Shown: in pieces, positions 59,938-64,000 of the stretch
How the letters are laid out: each line of letters opens with the position of its first letter
Position numbering within the stretch: position 1 is the stretch's first letter
NCBI GenBank assembly: GCA_003987725.1
Contig: RXJH01000001.1
Location: forward strand, 62,001-126,000
Direction of reading: 5' to 3'
DNA length: 64,000 nt
DNA from: Hyphomicrobium sp.
GTDB lineage: Bacteria; Pseudomonadota; Alphaproteobacteria; Rhizobiales; Hyphomicrobiaceae
Notes under the pieces: model-generated
What the model was told of the DNA's origin: nothing
Databases searched by the model: none
What the model saw: only the letters and a program-made list of their open reading frames with translations
Program-made: the position numbers and the translations under genes

Positions 59938-60588
59938 ATGACAGTGGCACTGGCAATCGTTGAGCGGGATGACGTCGAAGCGGCGATCGAGGCCGTTATC
60001 GATGCTGGCCGTTATGCTTCCGCGCGGCACTGGGTGCCCGCGACGTCCGGAAATTTTTCGGTCAGGATCGATGCGAGGCGCGTCGCGATTACACGAAGCG
60101 GTGCCGACAAGGGCGCGCTGACGCCGTCGGATATCTTGATCCAAGCTCTCGACGCGCCGCTTCTGCCAGGCTCGTCTGCCGAGGCTGCGCTCCACCTCCG
60201 GCAATACGCGGACAACCCCGATATCGGGGCTATCTTCCATATTCACGGGCCGTCTTCGACCGTGATCGGGCATGCTCATCTTGCTGAGGGCGCCGTCCAT
60301 CTCAACGGCTGGGAATTGCAGAAGGCGCTGCTGGGCGTGACGACGCACGCGGCTACCGTCGAAGTTCCAGTCTTCGCCAACGAGCAAAATATCGACGCGC
60401 TCTCGCACCGGATCGCGGCACGCCTTGCCGAGCCGATCACAGCGCCGCAGATACGTGCGCCAGGATACTTGCTCGCTGGTCACGGCCTCTACGCTTGGGG
60501 AAGGACGCCTCGCGATGCCACGCGCCATTTGGAGGCGTTGGAAGCGCTGTTCAACCAGATGATTGTCTTCAGGAGCTATCGACCATGA
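59938..60588 (+). CDS. mtnB: Methylthioribulose-1-phosphate dehydratase
   Basis: Class II aldolase-fold zinc enzyme of the methionine salvage pathway, dehydrating MTRu-1-P to the diketone. The 216-residue product shows [11 protein letters not shown] (phosphate-binding), the acidic EAALHLRQY and the zinc histidines in [10 protein letters not shown] (HxH) and GHGLYAW. Its stop overlaps the mtnD ATG by 4 bp. The upstream spacer (59874-59937) is AT-rich and holds a near-palindrome GAATA-CGT-TATTC, a possible operator. mtnA and mtnK are not in the window. Confidence 0.93.
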   Translation: MTVALAIVERDDVEAAIEAVIDAGRYASARHWVPATSGNFSVRIDARRVAITRSGADKGALTPSDILIQALDAPLLPGSSAEAALHLRQYADNPDIGAIFHIHGPSSTVIGHAHLAEGAVHLNGWELQKALLGVTTHAATVEVPVFANEQNIDALSHRIAARLAEPITAPQIRAPGYLLAGHGLYAWGRTPRDATRHLEALEALFNQMIVFRSYRP

Positions 60589-61133
60589 CGCAGCTCATTG
60601 TCTATTCCGCAGCCGACGCCACCGATGTTCTTTTGGACACCATCGATTTCGCTCTCATCAAGGAAGAGCTGGCTCATACCGGTGCCAGCATCGAGCGCTG
60701 GAAAGCCGAGGAGCCGCTTTCTTCGGAGTCGACTTCGGAAGAAATCCTCGCGGCCTACAAACCGCAGATCGAGCGCCTGAAAAATGAACGCGGCTATACC
60801 AGTGCCGATGTCATTCATGTGCGCCCGGGCAATCCGAACTGGCCGGCTTTGCGGCAGAAGTTTTTGAGCGAGCACACGCACGACGAAGATGAGGTTCGCT
60901 TCTTCGTCGAAGGCAGCGGCGCCTTTTATCTTCACGTGGGAGACAAGGTTTATCAGATCGTTGGCACGGCAGACGATCTTCTCTCGGTTCCGCGCGGCAC
61001 CAAGCACTGGTTCGACGGCGGATCGGAGGGACATTTCACCGTGATCCGTCTGTTCAACGATCCTTCGGGCTGGGTTGCGCATTATACCGGCGACACGATC
61101 GCCGAGAGCGTGCCGACCTACCAAGCAGCGTAA
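60585..61133 (+). CDS. mtnD: Acireductone dioxygenase
   Basis: Cupin Fe/Ni dioxygenase that turns the acireductone into the keto acid precursor of methionine (Fe form). The 182-residue product has the metal-site sequence [25 protein letters not shown] (HxH, E) and a later histidine in GTKHWFDGG. The ATG at 60585 has AGGAG upstream and overlaps the mtnB stop. Classical order mtnB-mtnD-mtnC. Confidence 0.95.
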   Translation: MTQLIVYSAADATDVLLDTIDFALIKEELAHTGASIERWKAEEPLSSESTSEEILAAYKPQIERLKNERGYTSADVIHVRPGNPNWPALRQKFLSEHTHDEDEVRFFVEGSGAFYLHVGDKVYQIVGTADDLLSVPRGTKHWFDGGSEGHFTVIRLFNDPSGWVAHYTGDTIAESVPTYQAA

Positions 61134-61148
61134 AGGTAACGGACCGAC

Positions 61149-61865
61149 GTGAGCGAACTTCCGCTGGCAACGCCTGAGACGCAGGCGTTTGTGCACATCA
61201 AGGCCGATGCCGTGCTTCTCGATATCGAGGGCACAATCAGCCCTATCAGTTTCGTTCGCGACACGCTTTTTCCCCACTCTCGGGAGCGTCTCGAAGGGTT
61301 CGTATCCGACAATCTCACGAGCCCGATCATTCAAGATATTCTCGCGCAGGCAAAAGCGCTTGCCGGGGGAAGTGATGCCGTGGGCGCGCTGCTCGACTGG
61401 CAAGCGCGGGACGTCAAGGCTCCCCCACTCAAGAAGCTGCAAGGATTGATCTGGGAAAGCGGCTATCGCTCCGGTGCGCTCAGAAGCACGATTTTTTCTG
61501 ATGCCCTGCGAGCGGTGAAGCGGTGGCGATCGGAAGGTCTGCCGCTTTACATCTATTCATCCGGCTCCGTGCAGGCTCAGCAATTGTTTTTTGAATTCAG
61601 CGTCGCGGGCGACTTGCGACCTTTGTTTTCCGAATATTTCGACACCGACGTTGGCCCCAAAACCGAGCCTTCATCGTATCTCCGTATCTCCGAGCGTATC
61701 GGCGCGAGACCGGCGCGCATCGCGTATTTCTCCGATAATCCAAACGAGCTGGACGCGGCACGATCCGCGGATTTGCAAACGGTGCACGTCGTTAAGGACG
61801 AGACACCGCATAGTCCAGAATTCCCCGGTATTTCCGACTATTGCCAAGTGACCGTCGGGCGTTAG
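61149..61865 (+). CDS. mtnC: Acireductone synthase (enolase-phosphatase E1)
   Basis: HAD-superfamily bifunctional enolase/phosphatase of methionine salvage, 238 residues. Motif I reads LLDIEGTISPISFVRDTLFP (D-x-E-G-T), motif II YIYSSGSVQAQ and motif III/IV KTEPSSYLRIS ... FSDNPNELDAA. The start is GTG at 61149, 15 bp after mtnD, with AAGG upstream. Together with mtnB and mtnD it recovers methionine carbon from methylthioadenosine; MTA-side steps must be encoded elsewhere. Confidence 0.95.
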   Translation: MSELPLATPETQAFVHIKADAVLLDIEGTISPISFVRDTLFPHSRERLEGFVSDNLTSPIIQDILAQAKALAGGSDAVGALLDWQARDVKAPPLKKLQGLIWESGYRSGALRSTIFSDALRAVKRWRSEGLPLYIYSSGSVQAQQLFFEFSVAGDLRPLFSEYFDTDVGPKTEPSSYLRISERIGARPARIAYFSDNPNELDAARSADLQTVHVVKDETPHSPEFPGISDYCQVTVGR

Positions 61866-62073
61866 GGAACGCACCTTGTCGCTCCGTTATTCCTGAGGGA
61901 CAGATTTTCTTCGCCTCCGGTGAGAGCAGCGCTATTTTCCTGTTCCGGTTTCATGCAGCATGAAGAAGCCTTTTTGCGCATGAAGATGACCCCAAGGGAT
62001 TGCGCTGAGCCGCGCTATTCATTGCGCTTTCCCCGCAAAAAATGCGCGGCCACCTATAAAATGGAGGAGCGAA

Positions 62074-62571
62074 ATGACCCAAACTGAGGAAAAGCCCAAA
62101 GTCATCCGCGGAGATGATCTCCAGGCCATCACCCCGCATTTGGTGTGCGCCGGAGCGGCCGATGCCATCGAGTTTTACAAAAAAGCCTTTGGCGCCGTCG
62201 AAAAAATGAGGTTGGCCGGCAGGGACGGCAAGCTGATGCACGGGGCCATCAAGATCGGCAACGCGTCGGTGATGCTCGTCGATGAAAGCCCGGATTGGGG
62301 TTCGTTTGCGCCGACCTCGCTCAATGGCAGTCCGGTGACGATCCACCTTTACGTCGCTGACGTCGATGCATTCATCGATCGGGCCGTCAAAGCCGGCGCA
62401 ACGCTACGGATGGCCCCCGCAGATATGTTCTGGGGTGATCGCTACGGCATCATCGAAGATCCGTTCGGCCACAAATGGTCGATTGCAACGCATCAGCGCG
62501 ACATGAGCGTCTCCGAGATCGAGGAGGCGATGAAAGCGTTCATGCCGTCGGCCGGCGGTTGTGACAGCTGA
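62074..62571 (+). CDS. VOC-family (glyoxalase-fold) protein, PhnB-like
   Basis: A 165-residue protein of the vicinal oxygen chelate fold resembling PhnB/YdeN-type proteins of unknown role. Typical parts: ITPHLVCAGAADAIEFYKKAFGAVE, GKLMHGAIKIGNASVMLVDE, PVTIHLYVADVDAFIDRAVKAGA and WGDRYGIIEDPFGHKWSIATH. Metal-binding histidines and glutamate can be placed (H in KLMHG, E in IIEDP). It lies alone, 208 bp after mtnC. Substrate unknown. Confidence 0.85.
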   Translation: MTQTEEKPKVIRGDDLQAITPHLVCAGAADAIEFYKKAFGAVEKMRLAGRDGKLMHGAIKIGNASVMLVDESPDWGSFAPTSLNGSPVTIHLYVADVDAFIDRAVKAGATLRMAPADMFWGDRYGIIEDPFGHKWSIATHQRDMSVSEIEEAMKAFMPSAGGCDS

Positions 62572-62590
62572 TCCGAACGGATCCCGGCGC

Positions 62591-63049
62591 CTACTCGATT
62601 TTCACGATTTCGGCTTCGCCCGTGCCCGCGTGGGCGACGTCGCCGACGCTCTTTTCAAGGAGAGCCTGAGCCAAGGGCGAGACATAGGAAATCTTGCCCT
62701 TTGCCGGATTCGATTCATCCTCGCCGACGATGCGGTATTTCTGAATGCGCCCATCGTCTCTCTCGAGAGTCACGACGGATCCGAAAGCCACGGCGGATGA
62801 ATCGGACGGAGGATTTTGAACCTCTGCTGTAGCGAGACGTTGCTTCCAATAGCGAAGATCGCGCGACGCGCGTTGGATCGCGTCGCGGTCGCTCGCCTGC
62901 TGGGCTTCCGCAAGCTCGGCCTGCAGCCTTTCGACTTCAGCCTCGATCAGGGTCAAGCCTTCCGGCGTGACCAGATTGCGGTGCTCGGAGATGAGCTTGT
63001 CGGGAAGCTCTTCGACCGCGTCGGATTCTTTGACGAATGCTCTGCTCAT
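62591..63049 (-). CDS. GreA/GreB-family elongation factor
   Basis: A 152-residue protein with the GreA/GreB architecture: N-terminal coiled coil (ISEHRNLVTPEGLTLIEAEVERLQAELAEAQQ) and C-terminal FKBP-like domain (VAFGSVVTLERDDGRIQKYRIVGEDESNPAKGKISYVSPLAQALLEKSVGD). The coiled-coil tip lacks the DLSENAEY acidic motif of the greA product in this window, having SDRDAIQRASRDLRYWKQRL. It may belong to the GreB/Rnk-type branch. The ATG at 63049 is chosen as the natural N terminus; the frame extends 11 codons upstream. Confidence 0.87.
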   Translation of the reverse strand: MSRAFVKESDAVEELPDKLISEHRNLVTPEGLTLIEAEVERLQAELAEAQQASDRDAIQRASRDLRYWKQRLATAEVQNPPSDSSAVAFGSVVTLERDDGRIQKYRIVGEDESNPAKGKISYVSPLAQALLEKSVGDVAHAGTGEAEIVKIE

Positions 63050-63086
63050 CCCGCTTATATAGGCTCTCTCGGAGACGGGCACCAGG

Positions 63087-63506
63087 ATGCGACAATATCA
63101 GGAAACATTGAGAATTGAGACGCGCGGCACCGGCCTCCAGGAATTGACGGACGACGTGGCGCGGATCGTTCGGGCCGCGAGCATCGAAACGGGCATGGCG
63201 CATATCTTCTGCCGCCATACCTCGGCGTCCCTGTTGATCCAGGAAAATGCCGATCCGGACGTGCAGCGCGACCTTGTCGCCTTCTTCAAGCGTCTGGTGC
63301 CGGATGGCGACCCGCTCTTCGTGCATCAGTCGGAGGGTCCGGACGATATGCCGGCGCATGTTAAGAGTGCGCTAACCCAAACGAGCTTGGCCGTCCCCAT
63401 CGCGGGATTTCAAATGGTGCTCGGCACCTGGCAAGGCATTTATCTTTTCGAGCACCGGCGCAAACCGCATACGCGGCAGATCGTCGTCCATGTTTTGGGA
63501 GAGTAG
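63087..63506 (+). CDS. yjbQ: YjbQ family protein (UPF0047)
   Basis: A 139-residue protein of the YjbQ/UPF0047 family, which has weak secondary thiamine-phosphate synthase activity and an unknown main role. Family signatures: FCRHTSASLLIQENADPDVQRDL, FVHQSEGPDDMPAHVKSAL and LGTWQGIYLFEHRRKPHTRQIVVH. Full length. Divergent from the GreA/GreB-fold gene by 37 bp and convergent to the 2OG oxygenase. Confidence 0.92.
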   Translation: MRQYQETLRIETRGTGLQELTDDVARIVRAASIETGMAHIFCRHTSASLLIQENADPDVQRDLVAFFKRLVPDGDPLFVHQSEGPDDMPAHVKSALTQTSLAVPIAGFQMVLGTWQGIYLFEHRRKPHTRQIVVHVLGE

Positions 63507-63535
63507 AACGCCCCTCGCCTGCTTCGTCCAATCGA

Positions 63536-64000
63536 TCAATCGAGACGATAATTGAAGCTTACGGAAATACGCTCGGCTTTGGCGTGATTGACGGGCACCT
63601 CGTGCCGAAGCCAGCTCTCCCAGAGCAGAAGCGTGCCCGCCGCAGGCTGGACCGCGACGAACGTCTTGTTCTTCTCTTTCGCAGAGGGCTTCCGTGGCGG
63701 CGCGGCCATGAACATCGGCAGTCTCGGGTCTTCGTACTTGATGGCGCTCGCGTCCTTCGGGACGGCGAGGTAGAGCGTGCCGCTGATCACCGAGTGCGGA
63801 TGAATGTGCGCTGTGTGATATCCGCCGGGCTTCAGGACGTTGATCCAGAGGCTGTCGAGCGTCAGGCGCTTCCCGTTCAGTTCGAACTCGAGAATTTTAG
63901 CGAATGCGTTCGCATGCCGGTCGAGAACGCCGACCAGATCGCCGAATACGGGGTGCCTGTCGGGCAGGTCGTTGAGCGAGGCATAAGATGTATATCCCGG
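63536..64000 (-). CDS. 2OG-Fe(II) oxygenase family protein (5' end outside window)
   Basis: The C-terminal 154 residues of a putative 2-oxoglutarate/Fe(II) dioxygenase. They contain WINVLKPGGYHTAHIHPHSVISGTLYLAVP (Fe-binding His and the start of the jelly roll), AAGTLLLWESWLRHEVPVN (second histidine) and ERISVSFNYRLD (2OG-binding arginine). The frame is open to the right edge of the window, so the N terminus is missing. The sequence recalls the TIGR02466-type family; the substrate is unknown. Confidence 0.85.
   Translation of the reverse strand, partial: PGYTSYASLNDLPDRHPVFGDLVGVLDRHANAFAKILEFELNGKRLTLDSLWINVLKPGGYHTAHIHPHSVISGTLYLAVPKDASAIKYEDPRLPMFMAAPPRKPSAKEKNKTFVAVQPAAGTLLLWESWLRHEVPVNHAKAERISVSFNYRLD

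Overview
The window is about 64 kb of GC-rich chromosome from an alphaproteobacterium. It most likely belongs to the Hyphomicrobiales (Rhizobiales), probably Hyphomicrobium or a close relative. Reasons: a bifunctional ispDF beside dusB-ntrB-ntrC, a carA / gatB-yqeY / dnaG / rpoD block, small families typical of the group (DUF5076, DUF3126, PAS_5), a DnaG lacking most zinc ligands in the way I recall for Rhizobiales, and an alphaproteobacterial-type porin. The placement rests on gene content and protein character; no search was run. I saw no rRNA, tRNA, CRISPR array, insertion sequence or prophage gene. Genes are tightly packed, with many 4-bp ATGA stop/start overlaps.

Layout. 1-3.5 kb: dusB-ntrB-ntrC nitrogen operon (minus; ntrC runs off the left edge). 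3.7-7.6 kb: ispDF, a half-size CDF-like membrane protein, a MarR regulator, pncC (CinA C-terminal type) and a pentapeptide-repeat protein. 7.6-12.4 kb (minus): COQ10-like protein, GlsB-type membrane protein, two related small lipoproteins, DUF5076, FtsB-like protein, an exported protein and a porin. 12.7-15.8 kb: UbiH-type hydroxylase, LpxL-type acyltransferase and a stand-alone domain otherwise known (from memory) fused to GTPases. 16-20 kb (minus): DUF883 protein, thrS, yidD, a coiled-coil membrane protein and an IscU-like protein. 20.4-25.8 kb: hisI, RssA-like patatin, CBS protein, rhomboid protease, PAS_5 protein, double-PilZ protein and a LapG-type cysteine peptidase. 26-30.2 kb: gamma-carbonic anhydrase, DUF3126, cysE, enoyl-CoA hydratase, polysaccharide deacetylase and GNAT acetyltransferase.

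30.2-36.7 kb holds the most interesting stretch. A probable methionine-cycle operon (ArsR-methyltransferase fusion, metF, metH in two reading frames) is headed by a promoter with an 18-bp palindrome over its -10 region. Just beyond its 3' end, in the only gene-free stretch longer than 300 bp, an apparent promoter, a foldable ~185-nt transcript with a 6S-like outline and a strong terminator suggest an unannotated small RNA.

36.7-46.3 kb: unknown membrane protein, MlaC-type protein, PRC-barrel protein, a large exported protein of four degenerate repeats, ettA, CPBP protease, ELM1-like protein, Lrp regulator, exported protein and greA. 46.5-55 kb (minus): carB and carA separated by an Fsr-type efflux pump, two tandem exported paralogues and a ChaN-like protein. 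55.2-64 kb: gatB/yqeY-domain gene, dnaG, rpoD, the methionine-salvage cluster mtnB-mtnD-mtnC, a glyoxalase-fold protein, a second GreA/GreB-fold protein, a YjbQ-family protein and a 2OG-Fe(II) oxygenase cut by the right edge.

Themes: sulfur amino acid and one-carbon metabolism recurs (cysE, metF, metH, mtnBDC), alongside envelope functions and core information processing. Most of the window is conserved chromosomal backbone. The candidates for new biology are the small RNA, the metF/metH control region, the four-repeat exported protein and the PAS/PilZ/peptidase neighbourhood.
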